In this document: positions 1 to 8,029 of the stretch, piece by piece
Numbering within the stretch: the stretch's first letter is position 1
Layout: each line of letters opens with the position of its first letter
Assembly: GCA_910587485.1 (NCBI GenBank)
Contig: CAJUKN010000015.1
Span: 25,467 to 89,466, forward strand
Reading direction: 5' to 3'
DNA: 64,000 bases
Source: an uncultured Lachnospira sp.
GTDB lineage: Bacteria; Bacillota; Clostridia; Lachnospirales; Lachnospiraceae
Made by a program: the position numbers and the translations under genes
The notes under the pieces: generated by a model
Databases searched by the model: none
The model's input: the letters and a program-made list of their open reading frames with translations, nothing else
Told to the model about the DNA's origin: nothing

Positions 1-321
1 CACTAATGCCACTTTATGTATTCCTTCTTTTTTTAATGCGTCTAATACCAAATCAACCAACTTTTTTCCAATTCCCCTATTTCTATATTCTGCCTTTACA
101 GTTGTGTGATAAATAAAGCCTCTACGTCCATCATGCCCACTCATAATAACACCAACCAGTTCTCCGTTTTCTTCTGCTACAAAACATGTATTTGGATTTC
201 TAAGTAAGTATTTGGCTATTCCTTCTCTTGAATCATCTGTTGTATTTAATCCCATACCTTCTGTATGTATCCATAAATCATACACCTTTTCATAATCTTC
301 TATTTTCATTATTCTAATCAT
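1..321 (-). CDS. GNAT family N-acetyltransferase (partial, cut by window edge)
   Basis: The first 107 codons of a GNAT-type acetyl-CoA-dependent N-acetyltransferase; the C-terminus lies outside the window. The reading frame begins MIRIMKIEDYEKVYDLW and contains the beta-strand FVAEENGELVGVIM followed by the acetyl-CoA pyrophosphate loop of motif A, seen as RNRGIGKKLVD. The substrate cannot be told. The start ATG (319-321) lies inside the end of the upstream GNAT gene, an 8-base overlap, so the two are probably co-translated. The ribosome site is GAGG in the stretch AGAAATGAGGAT, a leader form seen before several other genes in this window. Confidence 0.85.
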   Translation of the reverse strand, partial: MIRIMKIEDYEKVYDLWIHTEGMGLNTTDDSREGIAKYLLRNPNTCFVAEENGELVGVIMSGHDGRRGFIYHTTVKAEYRNRGIGKKLVDLVLDALKKEGIHKVALV

Positions 322-823
322 TTTTATCCTCATTTCTAAACTTTTCTAACCGATAATGATGTTCATTATCTAATTCTTTTAATCCATTTTTATAATCATA
401 TCCTTTTTTTCGATAAAACTCTACTGCTGTAATGGATGCTGGAATTTCTATTCTTTTAGCTCTTAAAAATAATTCATCTGATTCCAGTGTATCAATAATA
501 TAACTGCCAATTTTTTGCCCATGTAATTCTGGCAGTACAAAAATAGTGAGCAATATGCTTTCTGTTAGGCTTCCCCAAAAACTTGATATAGCACCAACTC
601 CTACTATTTTTTCCTCATTCCAAAATACATAAACATTTGCATATTCTGCCATACCTTGAAACCATTTTACATCATGTGTAACAACTAATTCTTCTATCAC
701 TTTTTCGCCATAATCTTTCACATTGACTTCTCTAAAATTTCGGATAATCAATCGGACAATTTCTTGTGCATCTTCTTCTTGATAAGGTTTGACAAGAACT
801 TGTGTTCCATTTGCTAATTTCAC
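314..823 (-). CDS. GNAT family N-acetyltransferase
   Basis: A 169-residue GNAT domain protein that probably transfers an acetyl group from acetyl-CoA to an unidentified amine. Visible family signs are the strand VFWNEEKIVGVGAI, the motif A region with ELHGQKIGSYIIDTLE, and the late segment AVEFYRKKGYDYKNG typical of this fold. I prefer a GTG start at 823 because AAAGGTGG sits four bases upstream; the longer frame from 865 would run through a terminator hairpin and lacks a ribosome site. The gene overlaps the start of the next GNAT by 8 bases. No antibiotic-specific subgroup can be assigned. Confidence 0.8.
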   Translation of the reverse strand: MKLANGTQVLVKPYQEEDAQEIVRLIIRNFREVNVKDYGEKVIEELVVTHDVKWFQGMAEYANVYVFWNEEKIVGVGAISSFWGSLTESILLTIFVLPELHGQKIGSYIIDTLESDELFLRAKRIEIPASITAVEFYRKKGYDYKNGLKELDNEHHYRLEKFRNEDKND

Positions 824-842
824 ATAACCACCTTTCTGAGCA

Positions 843-880
843 TAAAAAATGCACCAAACATACAATATGTCTAGTGCATT
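843..880 (-). terminator. Rho-independent terminator read on the minus strand
   Basis: Perfect 7-bp arms AATGCAC and GTGCATT enclose an AT-rich inner stem, and on the minus strand they are followed by a run of T. It would end a short transcript coming from about 1150, just before the GNAT gene starting at 823. Confidence 0.6.
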
Positions 881-931
881 GGTTAAAAATATCGGTCATA
901 AAAAATATTCTATTTTAAAAATATTCTATTA

Positions 932-1073
932 TTAAAACTTACCCTTACCGATATATATGCACAGACATATCAGACCTACCTCTGCAACTGTGCATCCAAT
1001 CGGAACACAATCACAATCAAGTACGTCTGTAATACATGTACATATCATTCATTGTAAAATGTAAGTTTTGCAT
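932..1073 (-). ncRNA. Structured small RNA or small-peptide transcript (unassigned)
   Basis: On the minus strand this stretch folds well by eye. A closing stem pairs AAAACTTAC with GTAAGTTTT (934-942 with 1061-1069, perfect). Inside, CCGAT/ATCGG (948-952 with 999-1003) stacks on ATGCACAG/CTGTGCAT (957-964 with 988-995). Two reading frames share the segment. One is an 18-codon frame starting at 1073, with an AGGAG site seven bases ahead. The other is a 38-codon Cys-rich frame (932-1048, starting MICTCITDVLDCDC) without a ribosome site. A terminator follows at 843-880. The perfect stems favour an RNA function; a peptide is the alternative. I recognise no known family. Confidence 0.4.
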
Positions 1074-1109
1074 TTTGTTTCTCCTAAATTATTTTTGACT
1101 GTTACACGA

Positions 1110-1216
1110 AATATCTTATGCCTGATTTTTTTATGCAACAGTCTTTGCTTCGTATGGTAACATATTATTTATATTATTGTCAACTGCTTGATTTTTTTAT
1201 GCAATAGCCTTTACCT
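1110..1216 (-). repeat. Tandem promoter-like repeat upstream of the structured transcript
   Basis: The segment TGATTTTTTTATGCAA followed by (C/T)AG(T/C)CTTT occurs twice, about 74 bases apart (near 1116 and 1191). On the minus strand each copy reads TTGCATAAAAAAATCA. The inner copy has GATATT 17 bases after TTGCAT. The copies may be duplicated promoters or binding sites for the transcript ending at 843. The remaining bases of the gap to 1341 hold repeat copy A and nothing else I can name. Confidence 0.35.
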
Positions 1217-1260
1217 TTTATAAACTACTATAATTTAACCTCATAGCTGCGATAGTAGCT

Positions 1261-1326
1261 ATGAGGTTATGAAGTTATGAACAAGCAACGTAGTGAATTG
1301 CGAATATCCGCTTTGACTTTTAATGT
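1261..1326 (+). repeat. Dispersed intergenic repeat, copy A
   Basis: A member of a family with the approximate core ATGAGGTTATGAGCAAG, a short variable spacer, then GAATTGCGAATATCCGC and TTTGAC. Other copies lie near 3382, 7230, 15251, 27604 and 31868. This copy ends in a TTGAC...GTCAA pair. All copies fall between genes. Confidence 0.6.
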
Positions 1327-1341
1327 CAAGAAATATATTGT

Positions 1342-1770
1342 TTATTTCCCACCTAATTCTTTATACATAGTTTCTACATACTCATTTAAATTTTGATTAT
1401 ATTGATAATATTTCCAATCACCATTATGTACAATTTGTGTATATCCGCCACCAAAAACCATGCTCCACCAATCATTATCACCTATTCTATATGAAATTTC
1501 ATACGACCAGCCGCTATACTGTTCTGGAAACAATACAAATCTAAAATCAACTTTCTCTATTTTATCGGCAAGTTTTTCTACATCTTCCTTTGATAATAAA
1601 ATATATTCTCCTGTGCTACCACTCATAATCTGTACTTCTTCTGCTTGTCGTATATTTGTTTTAAAATTTTTCTCTCTACTTGAATAGATATACGTTATCA
1701 CTATAAAAATAGTTAATATTACAATTAAAAATATAGAAATAAATATAATAGACTTTTTATGTTTTTTCAT
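1342..1770 (-). CDS. Small membrane-anchored protein of unknown function
   Basis: A 142-residue protein with a basic N-terminus (MKKHKKS), one hydrophobic segment at about residues 8-29, and a C-terminal domain that should sit outside the membrane. That domain has many aromatic residues, including GWSYEISYRIGD and DWWSMVFGGG. I do not recognise the family. The start at 1770 is set by the AGAGGTGAT ribosome site; the frame remains open for 30 further codons but these lie inside the protease gene upstream. The protease stop is 11 bases before this start, so the two are probably one operon. A secreted-protease accessory or inhibitor role is possible but only inferred from position. Confidence 0.7.
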   Translation of the reverse strand: MKKHKKSIIFISIFLIVILTIFIVITYIYSSREKNFKTNIRQAEEVQIMSGSTGEYILLSKEDVEKLADKIEKVDFRFVLFPEQYSGWSYEISYRIGDNDWWSMVFGGGYTQIVHNGDWKYYQYNQNLNEYVETMYKELGGK

Positions 1771-1781
1771 AGGTATCACCT

Positions 1782-3029
1782 CTAATCTGGTATAACTACT
1801 ACATAATTCCAATTCCCCTGACAATGTCCCCAAACATATCTTGAAGGATAATTTGTCCAACCATCTGCTATCCTGATATAAGTACTATAATAGCCATTAG
1901 AATATGTAAATTGTGAGTATCCTACTGCAACTACACTATGCTCTTTATACATTTGATGACCATGTACTATCAAATGACATGGTCTATTATTATCCAACTC
2001 TTCAGCTATATGTATTCCATTATTTGTACCATAGCATAAATATGCACTACAACTTAATCCTCTATCATAAAAAAAGAGTCTATATCCATCTCCTACATTA
2101 GCATCTTTTGTCCCTCTTGCGTATGTTTCCATATTATTATACATTTCCCAAAATACATCATTCCATGAACAATTTAAAAATAAATCACCATATTTAGAAG
2201 GGTCTCTAAGATACCAATATTTACATAAATTCGTTGCGGCTGTTGGCGCACACACGCCTCCACTACTAAAATCAGTCATAACATTGTAATATATAAATCC
2301 ACCATCAACCATATAATATTTACTATCTTCATATCCACTTTCATAATTATTAGGATTAGTTATAAACTCTTTATCATTATCTGGCGGATTACTTCCTCTA
2401 GTCTCCATATCCAGATATATCTCCCACATATCTGAATAATCTTGTGTTTCTTCATCTTCTTGACAAACTTCTTCCATTTCAACAACATCACTTGTTGTTA
2501 TATCATATATTTTAGAATCACGATTATTAACTTTACATTCTACCGCATAATTCATATCACCCATATAATATAACTTACAATTCTTACTATTCAAATCAGC
2601 CTGTTCCATATCATTTACTTTTTCTACTACATGTTCAATAGATACATCTAAAAAAGACTCGCCCTCCTCAGCAAATTCAATGATTGGATACATACTTGTA
2701 TTAGCACCTGTTATTACATAACCACAATCGTTATTATCTTTGTCTTTTACACCAAAATAATAGCACTCTAACATATTTTTATCATCAAATATCGCTCTTC
2801 TTACATCAATTTTTACACCTTTGTTCCACAAAGATTCTTCATTGGTACTCATCACATTTTTAATATGTGTAATAGCTGCTTGTTCTGCTTCTTCCATTGA
2901 AATAATACGCACATTATTTCCTGCCGTCCCATTTTGTGCCGCAAAAACTGCACTCGAATTTACTAAAAACATAACTACTGTCATTACACATGCTATTGTT
3001 CTTTTGATTTTTTTTATAAATACCTCCAT
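1782..3029 (-). CDS. Secreted papain-fold (C39-like/C10-like) cysteine protease
   Basis: About 415 residues: a signal peptide (hydrophobic core after KKIKRTIACVM, likely cleavage after SSAVFA), an acidic N-terminal propeptide-like region (about 40-210), and a papain-superfamily domain in the last 200 residues. The catalytic cysteine is probably in GGVCAPTAATNLCKYW and the histidine in KEHSVVAVGYSQF, followed by IRIADGW. This arrangement is known from streptopain-type and C39-like peptidases; the cleaved substrate is unknown. The ATG at 3029 lies inside the likely ribosome site GGAGG (3023-3027). Five bases later, in frame, is ATA (3015-3017), which would give MKKIKRT, a far more typical signal-peptide start. 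A 33-aa membrane ORF precedes it. Confidence 0.8.
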   Translation of the reverse strand: MEVFIKKIKRTIACVMTVVMFLVNSSAVFAAQNGTAGNNVRIISMEEAEQAAITHIKNVMSTNEESLWNKGVKIDVRRAIFDDKNMLECYYFGVKDKDNNDCGYVITGANTSMYPIIEFAEEGESFLDVSIEHVVEKVNDMEQADLNSKNCKLYYMGDMNYAVECKVNNRDSKIYDITTSDVVEMEEVCQEDEETQDYSDMWEIYLDMETRGSNPPDNDKEFITNPNNYESGYEDSKYYMVDGGFIYYNVMTDFSSGGVCAPTAATNLCKYWYLRDPSKYGDLFLNCSWNDVFWEMYNNMETYARGTKDANVGDGYRLFFYDRGLSCSAYLCYGTNNGIHIAEELDNNRPCHLIVHGHQMYKEHSVVAVGYSQFTYSNGYYSTYIRIADGWTNYPSRYVWGHCQGNWNYVVVIPD

Positions 3030-3031
3030 TT

Positions 3032-3133
3032 CTATGCTGTATCTAATTTTGTTGAAATTATCATTAATGCTCCAATTACTGAAAATATTGTTATAATTGT
3101 GACAAGAATAATAATATATTTTTTCTTTTTCAT
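3032..3133 (-). CDS. Tiny single-pass membrane peptide (33 aa)
   Basis: An ATG-started frame of 33 codons beginning MKKKKYIIILVTII and continuing hydrophobic, ending STKLDTA. It looks like a single membrane helix with a positively charged cytoplasmic start. The ribosome site is weak. The stop is two bases before the ATG at 3029 of the secreted protease, which suggests a leader or partner in the same transcript. It could also be chance in an AT-rich region. Confidence 0.4.
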   Translation of the reverse strand: MKKKKYIIILVTIITIFSVIGALMIISTKLDTA

Positions 3134-3381
3134 AATTTTTGCCTATTCTGTATAAATAAATTTATATTAAAATTATAATTATTTTTTTGTACTTAATTAA
3201 ATATAATAATTTTTTATTAAATTATAACATGGCATTTTAACATATGTCAATTTTATTATCTCTTTTATAATTTAAAACATGTTAATACATTTAATATTTA
3301 TTATTTTTTTAACCTTATCAAGGTAATTCCCACTTCAATACCACAAATACATAAGTAAGTGACCTACATTATGATAACAGC

Positions 3382-3433
3382 CATAATGTTATGAGCAAGC
3401 ATCACAGTGAATTGCGAATACCCGCTTTGACTT
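3382..3433 (+). repeat. Dispersed intergenic repeat, copy B
   Basis: Reads ATGTTATGAGCAAGCATCA then CAGTGAATTGCGAATACCCG and CTTTGAC, closely matching copy A. It lies in the 450-base gap between the protease unit and the SDR gene. The rest of this gap is AT-rich filler plus the SDR promoter. Confidence 0.6.
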
Positions 3434-3495
3434 TTATTTTTTTCTAAATATTTTATAGACATAAAACTTATTACGATTTTTTTACTGTAAATATA

Positions 3496-3534
3496 GGACA
3501 AACAGTTGCAAACATTGTCCCATTTATTATATAT
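3496..3534 (+). promoter_or_regulatory. Candidate promoter with inverted-repeat operator for the SDR gene
   Basis: GGACAA and TTGTCC (3496-3501, 3515-3520) form an inverted repeat with a 13-base spacer. TTGCAA at 3506 could be the -35 element, with TATATA or ATATAT 16-17 bases on as the -10. Overlap of operator and -35 suggests repression of the SDR transcript. Confidence 0.4.
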
Positions 3535-3586
3535 TTATTATATTACGGTAGTAGCATTTTGGCTCAGAAAGGCAGGACAACTATAA

Positions 3587-4312
3587 ATGTCAAATATTAT
3601 TATAACAGGTGCTTCTAGGGGAATTGGGCGCGCTATTGCACTAGCGCTGGCAGATAAAAACAACAATATTGTGCTTAACTGTGTCCAGAATAAAGACCTT
3701 CTGACACAGGTTCAGCAAGATATTATCAAGGCTGGCGGCAATGCAGAAATAGATATAGGCGATGTTGGCTGTTATAATAATGTACAAAATTTGGTTGCCT
3801 GTATGCATCATTTTTATGGAGATGTTGATATTCTTATCAACAATGCTGGCGTTTCAGCTATCGGTTTGCTTCAAGATACTACTCCTGTTGAATGGCACCA
3901 TACCTTTCATGTTAATGTACATGCTATATATAATTGTTGCCGATTATGTATTCCTGATATGATTAAAAAGAAATCAGGCAGGATTATTAATATTTCCTCT
4001 GTCTGGGGAAATGTAGGTGCAAGCTGTGAGGTTGCCTACTCTGCTGCAAAAGGTGCTGTCAATGCTATGACAAAAGCCTTAGCAAAGGAACTTGCTCCTA
4101 GCAATATACAAGTAAATGCAATTGCTTGTGGAGCGATTGATACTGAAATGAATCATCACTTAAATGACGATGAAAAAAAAGCACTGGCTGATGAAATTCC
4201 TGTTGGAAGAATGGGTAAACCGGAAGAAATTGGCGAATTTGTCAAACAATTATGCAGCAGTCCCTCTTATCTTACAGGTCAAATCATCACAATAGATGGA
4301 GGCTGGACATAA
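3587..4312 (+). CDS. Short-chain dehydrogenase/reductase, FabG-like
   Basis: A 241-residue classical SDR with the NAD(P) motif TGASRGIG at residues 7-14, the NNAG motif (ILINNAG), a catalytic serine in ISSVWG, and YSAAK with the catalytic Tyr and Lys. It also has the usual C-terminal PVGRMGKPEEIG and LTGQIITIDGG. Length and motifs match 3-oxoacyl-ACP reductases, but a single gene away from a fab operon could act on another keto/hydroxy substrate. A ribosome-like AGAAAGGCAGGA precedes ATG. It is followed by an inverted repeat and a serine hydrolase gene on the same strand. Confidence 0.85.
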   Translation: MSNIIITGASRGIGRAIALALADKNNNIVLNCVQNKDLLTQVQQDIIKAGGNAEIDIGDVGCYNNVQNLVACMHHFYGDVDILINNAGVSAIGLLQDTTPVEWHHTFHVNVHAIYNCCRLCIPDMIKKKSGRIINISSVWGNVGASCEVAYSAAKGAVNAMTKALAKELAPSNIQVNAIACGAIDTEMNHHLNDDEKKALADEIPVGRMGKPEEIGEFVKQLCSSPSYLTGQIITIDGGWT

Positions 4313-4317
4313 AACTG

Positions 4318-4391
4318 AAGGCTAAACAAGTTTTGTGCAAAAGATTGCTGCATACAAAAGGCTGCTATATCACCTTATCAAAACTTGAGCC
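4318..4391 (+). repeat. Inverted repeat between SDR and serine hydrolase genes
   Basis: GGCT..ACAAGTTTT on the left pairs with AAAACTTG.AGCC on the right, enclosing about 45 bases that contain GGCTGCT. There is no T-run, so it is a weak terminator or an mRNA processing/stability hairpin rather than a clear stop. Confidence 0.4.
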
Positions 4392-4432
4392 ATGAACTAA
4401 ACTTAGAATAAATCGCAGCATGGAGGCTAAAA

Positions 4433-5911
4433 ATGAATTTTTCAACAACAACACCTTCCAATATAGGAATTAAATCTCAATGGCTAATGAATTTTCTAAA
4501 AAGATTAGAATATCAACAAATTCCACTTCATAGTGCCATTATTATGAAAAACAATCAAATATGTATGGAGACATATTATGCCCCATATACAAAAGAATCT
4601 CTCCATCGTATGTTTTCTATCACAAAAACATTTGTAGCCATGGCTATTGGACTGCTCTGTGAAGATGGAAAACTATCGCTTAATGACCATATTGTCGATT
4701 ATTTTCCGGAAAAACTTCCTAAAGATGGCGCATATCCATATACGGCTATGCTGACCATTAAAGATATGTTAATTATGCGAACCTGCCACAATGAGACAAC
4801 ATTTAAAGCAAAAGGGGTTACAGATTGGGTTGGTTCCTTTTTTACGACTCCGCCAACCCATATGCCCGGAACCAATTTTTCTTATGATACAGGTTCTACA
4901 CATGTTTTAGGTGCTTTGGTAGAAAAACTTTCTGGCATGAAGCTTCTTGATTATCTTCGCAGTAAAGTTCTTGATGAATTAGGTTTTTCTAAAGATGCAT
5001 ATATTCTGACAGACCCAAATGGTGTTAGTATGGGCGGCTCTGGAATGTGTGCCACTTCAAGAGATATTCTTCTTATGATGATGCTTATTGTAAATGATGG
5101 TAAATTAAATGGAAAGCAATATCTTCCAAAAGATTTTGTGAAAGAAGCAAAACAAAAACACAGTGACCCTTTTGTAAAACAGTCAACTTTAGAAGAAATA
5201 CAAGGTTATGGTTATCAGTTATGGCAAACCACACATGAAGGATATGTTATGTTTGGTATGGGAGGACAATTAGCTTTATATGTACCAAAAAAAGATATCT
5301 ATATGATTACTACTGCTGACACACAAGGCAGACAAGGTGGCGTACAGCTTATTTATGATGCTTTTTGGGAAGAAATTTATACGAAAATACCAGATAGTTC
5401 GGTTTCGACTGAATCAAATAATTCTTGTTTATGGGATTTTAATTGTAATCAGCCTGTTTCAGATAAAGAATTGAACGACTTTTTAAACAGTAGAAAATTA
5501 TATACTATAATAGGTAATAATAATTCTCCTATAGCAGAAAAAATTTCAGGCATTACCTATATATGTGATAATAATACTTGTGGTGTAACTGATATATGTG
5601 TTGATATGAAAAAAACAGATAAAACATTTAACTATACAAACAAAACAGGAAAACACACCATAAACTTTGAATTTGGCAGTAATGCTTATGGCGTATTTCC
5701 TGATTACAATTTACAATATGCCGCCTCAGCCGCTTGGCGGCTTGATGACTTCCTTGTTATAAAAGTGCAAATTAATGATTATGCCGTTGGCAACCTATAT
5801 ATTGCTTTAACATTTAAGGAAAATTATGTAACTGTTATGTTTAAAAAAGTAGAAGAAACCTTTTTTAATGAATATAATGGTGTATTTAGCGCTCATGCTC
5901 AAAATAATTAA
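4433..5911 (+). CDS. Serine hydrolase of the beta-lactamase (class C/PBP-like) family
   Basis: A 492-residue protein without a signal peptide. The nucleophile motif SxxK is seen as FSITKTF near residue 64, the second motif as FSYDTGSTHVLGAL, and the third as GMGGQLALYVP. These match the PF00144 family of esterases, peptidases and beta-lactamase-like enzymes. The C-terminal 150 residues form an extra domain of unclear function. The substrate is unknown; cytoplasmic esterase or amidase activity is more likely than beta-lactam resistance because no export signal is seen. The ribosome site is CATGGAGG. It is probably co-transcribed with the SDR gene 120 bases upstream. Confidence 0.85.
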   Translation: MNFSTTTPSNIGIKSQWLMNFLKRLEYQQIPLHSAIIMKNNQICMETYYAPYTKESLHRMFSITKTFVAMAIGLLCEDGKLSLNDHIVDYFPEKLPKDGAYPYTAMLTIKDMLIMRTCHNETTFKAKGVTDWVGSFFTTPPTHMPGTNFSYDTGSTHVLGALVEKLSGMKLLDYLRSKVLDELGFSKDAYILTDPNGVSMGGSGMCATSRDILLMMMLIVNDGKLNGKQYLPKDFVKEAKQKHSDPFVKQSTLEEIQGYGYQLWQTTHEGYVMFGMGGQLALYVPKKDIYMITTADTQGRQGGVQLIYDAFWEEIYTKIPDSSVSTESNNSCLWDFNCNQPVSDKELNDFLNSRKLYTIIGNNNSPIAEKISGITYICDNNTCGVTDICVDMKKTDKTFNYTNKTGKHTINFEFGSNAYGVFPDYNLQYAASAAWRLDDFLVIKVQINDYAVGNLYIALTFKENYVTVMFKKVEETFFNEYNGVFSAHAQNN

Positions 5912-5938
5912 AATCAAGGCTATACGATTACATTTGCA

Positions 5939-7153
5939 TTAGCTCCAAACGATGTCTAATATCTTCTGCACTCTTTTATCATAAGAGTGCAGTTTTTTTA
6001 CTTTTTCATGTCCATTTCTTGCAATTTCTATTCGTTCGTCTTCATGTGTCAGATAATATTTTGCTTTTTTTTGCATATCATCAAGACTGTCATAATATAC
6101 AAGGTCTTTTTCATTCTCAAAATACATTAAAAGTTCTGGCTGAAAATTAGTAAGTAAAAATCCACCTGCGCCAAGTACATCCCATACTCGCAATGGTAAA
6201 CCTGTTCTTATATTCTTAATCGTAAAATTCATATTAATTTTTGATGCTGCAAAAACTTTTGGCATCTCATCAAAATAACTAGCAGTCCCTTTATAGTGGA
6301 CATTGGGTAACGCATCATACATTTTGTCACAATACCAGTTGACATGCCCTACTTTTGCAAGCCTTAAAAGGCTCTCTATTCTCTCAATCTGTGCCATTTT
6401 ATAACCTAAAAATGTAGAGATAAACGACAGTTTAATATCTAAAAGACTTCCCTCTTCCTGTTTAAATGTTATAATCTCTTCAAGCTGGGAAAGAATATCT
6501 GATGTCATCATTCTATCAAACATATTTTCTCCAAATGTATCAAGCTGCGCTTGAAAACAAGCATCAAAATATCCTCGCAAATATTCTGGAAGTTTGTCCG
6601 CAATTCCATCATAAAAATTTTTATCATAAATTCCTCCAACAAAGGATATATCTTGAGAAAATCGGTCAAAATCCTGTTTTGTCATATGATTGACTGTACG
6701 CTCTACACGCTCTACATTCACTGCCAATGGTAAATAATATACGTTTTGAACCCCCATTGCTTTAAATTGTAAATAACAAAATTTATCAAACAAAAATAGA
6801 TAATTACATTTATTAAAAACAGACTGATGGTACATTGATAACATGGGACTATCAATTGTCCATACAATATATTTTTTGTTACAATTTTCACAAGCCTGCG
6901 ATACTTCTTGAAAATAATTAAAAGAAATCACTGCATCATAATTGCAAAACACGCTTTCTAATTCTTCTATTTTCTTCTTTTGTTGAGACTCAAAATTTTC
7001 CATACCTTTATTGGCATCCTCTGCTTCCAACTCCTGCATTGTTTTTTCAGGCTTTAAAGAATAGTAAGAATCTACTGTATGTCCAAATTTTTCAAGACTT
7101 TCAATTAAATCTTCTTGACAAAATACTTTCCATCTATATAAAATAAACTTCAC
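5939..7153 (-). CDS. CgeB/YkvP-like glycosyltransferase
   Basis: A 404-residue cytoplasmic protein. The N-terminal half begins MKFILYRWKVFCQEDLIESLEKFGHTV, the layout of DUF3880/CgeB proteins. The C-terminal half has NMNFTIKNIRTGLPLRVWDVLGAGGFLLTN and a terminal RIEIARNGHEKV, typical of PF13524 glycosyl transferases group 1. The acceptor is unknown. GTG at 7153 is chosen because GGAG lies eight bases ahead; the longer open frame to 7315 merely reads through dispersed repeat copy C. It converges with the serine hydrolase gene. Confidence 0.75.
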   Translation of the reverse strand: MKFILYRWKVFCQEDLIESLEKFGHTVDSYYSLKPEKTMQELEAEDANKGMENFESQQKKKIEELESVFCNYDAVISFNYFQEVSQACENCNKKYIVWTIDSPMLSMYHQSVFNKCNYLFLFDKFCYLQFKAMGVQNVYYLPLAVNVERVERTVNHMTKQDFDRFSQDISFVGGIYDKNFYDGIADKLPEYLRGYFDACFQAQLDTFGENMFDRMMTSDILSQLEEIITFKQEEGSLLDIKLSFISTFLGYKMAQIERIESLLRLAKVGHVNWYCDKMYDALPNVHYKGTASYFDEMPKVFAASKINMNFTIKNIRTGLPLRVWDVLGAGGFLLTNFQPELLMYFENEKDLVYYDSLDDMQKKAKYYLTHEDERIEIARNGHEKVKKLHSYDKRVQKILDIVWS

Positions 7154-7229
7154 AATTATTCTCCAATCTAAAATGTTTTTGTAAACTACCAATAAATCTA
7201 AACGTTCAGGGAATTGTTGGCACTTTGTT

Positions 7230-7263
7230 GTTAAGCAGATATTCGCAATCCGCTTTGCTGTTT
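7230..7263 (-). repeat. Dispersed intergenic repeat, copy C
   Basis: On the minus strand it reads CAGCAAAGCGGATTGCGAAT then ATCTGCTTAAC, matching the right half of copies A and B. It lies just upstream of the glycosyltransferase ribosome site and, when translated, gives a false N-terminal extension containing AKRIANI. Confidence 0.5.
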
Positions 7264-7352
7264 CCCTGATGATGTTAAACAAAAATATTATACTCTTGGT
7301 TAGAAAAATCAGCAAGATATTAAAATATTATATTTAAGGATGTATTCATTTT

Positions 7353-7811
7353 ATGTTGACCATACAAAAATACCACAAACAATATTATAATTGTCTAATC
7401 AAATTTTTAACAAAATGTTTACCACAATCTGGCAGAAATTTAGACTTAAATGGACATCACAAAATATATCGTGATATTGACACATCTTTTGAATATTTTT
7501 GGTGTCTGTTTGATGAAAAGGATATCATTGGTACTGTTGCATTAAAAAAGCTAAATAATGAACATTGTGAGTTAAAATCATTATACCTTTTAGAACAATA
7601 TCATAAAAAAGGGCTAGGATACCAATTATTGCAAACTGCCATATTAAAAGCCCAACAAAAAGGATACAAAGAACTGTATCTTGACACCTTATCATCAAGC
7701 AAAAAAGCAATTTCTTTGTATGAAAAAAAGGGATTTATACAAATTGAACGATATAATATGAATGATATGGCAGATGTATTTATGGTATTAAACCTTAATA
7801 ATAAATTTTAA
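7353..7811 (+). CDS. GNAT family N-acetyltransferase
   Basis: A 152-residue GNAT domain. The core strand reads IIGTVALKKLNNE, motif A reads EQYHKKGLGYQLLQTAI with the acetyl-CoA loop, and LYLDTLSSSKKAISLYEKKGF is the usual end of the fold. This resembles the single-domain acetyltransferases annotated as YobR or PhnO-like; the substrate is unknown. AAGGATG lies 11 bases before ATG. It is divergent from the CgeB-like gene and followed by a terminator at 7936. Confidence 0.8.
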   Translation: MLTIQKYHKQYYNCLIKFLTKCLPQSGRNLDLNGHHKIYRDIDTSFEYFWCLFDEKDIIGTVALKKLNNEHCELKSLYLLEQYHKKGLGYQLLQTAILKAQQKGYKELYLDTLSSSKKAISLYEKKGFIQIERYNMNDMADVFMVLNLNNKF

Positions 7812-7935
7812 ATTCTTGTTTATTATTTATTGTACTATCAGTAATCCTTTTTTAGTGGAAAATATTTTGTCCCCAATATATAATAAAAACATGAAAGTAC
7901 TCAGATACAAATTTGGTACCATCAGTTATAGTGTT

Positions 7936-7981
7936 AAAAATAGCCTCCAAACTTTGTCAGGGCTTAGGATGCTATTTTTTG
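7936..7981. terminator. Terminator-like hairpin between convergent genes
   Basis: AAAAATAGCCTCC pairs with GGATGCTATTTTTT around an 18-base loop. It can work in both directions, ending the GNAT gene on the plus strand and the Dus gene on the minus strand. Confidence 0.6.
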
Positions 7982-8029
7982 TTGTGTCGATTATGTATGC
8001 CAATGCAGTAAATATTGCTAGCAATAAAA

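Noticed and set aside
7154..7315. N-terminal extension of the CgeB-like protein
   Set aside because: The extra 54 codons translate dispersed repeat copy C; a GTG with a good ribosome site lies at 7153.
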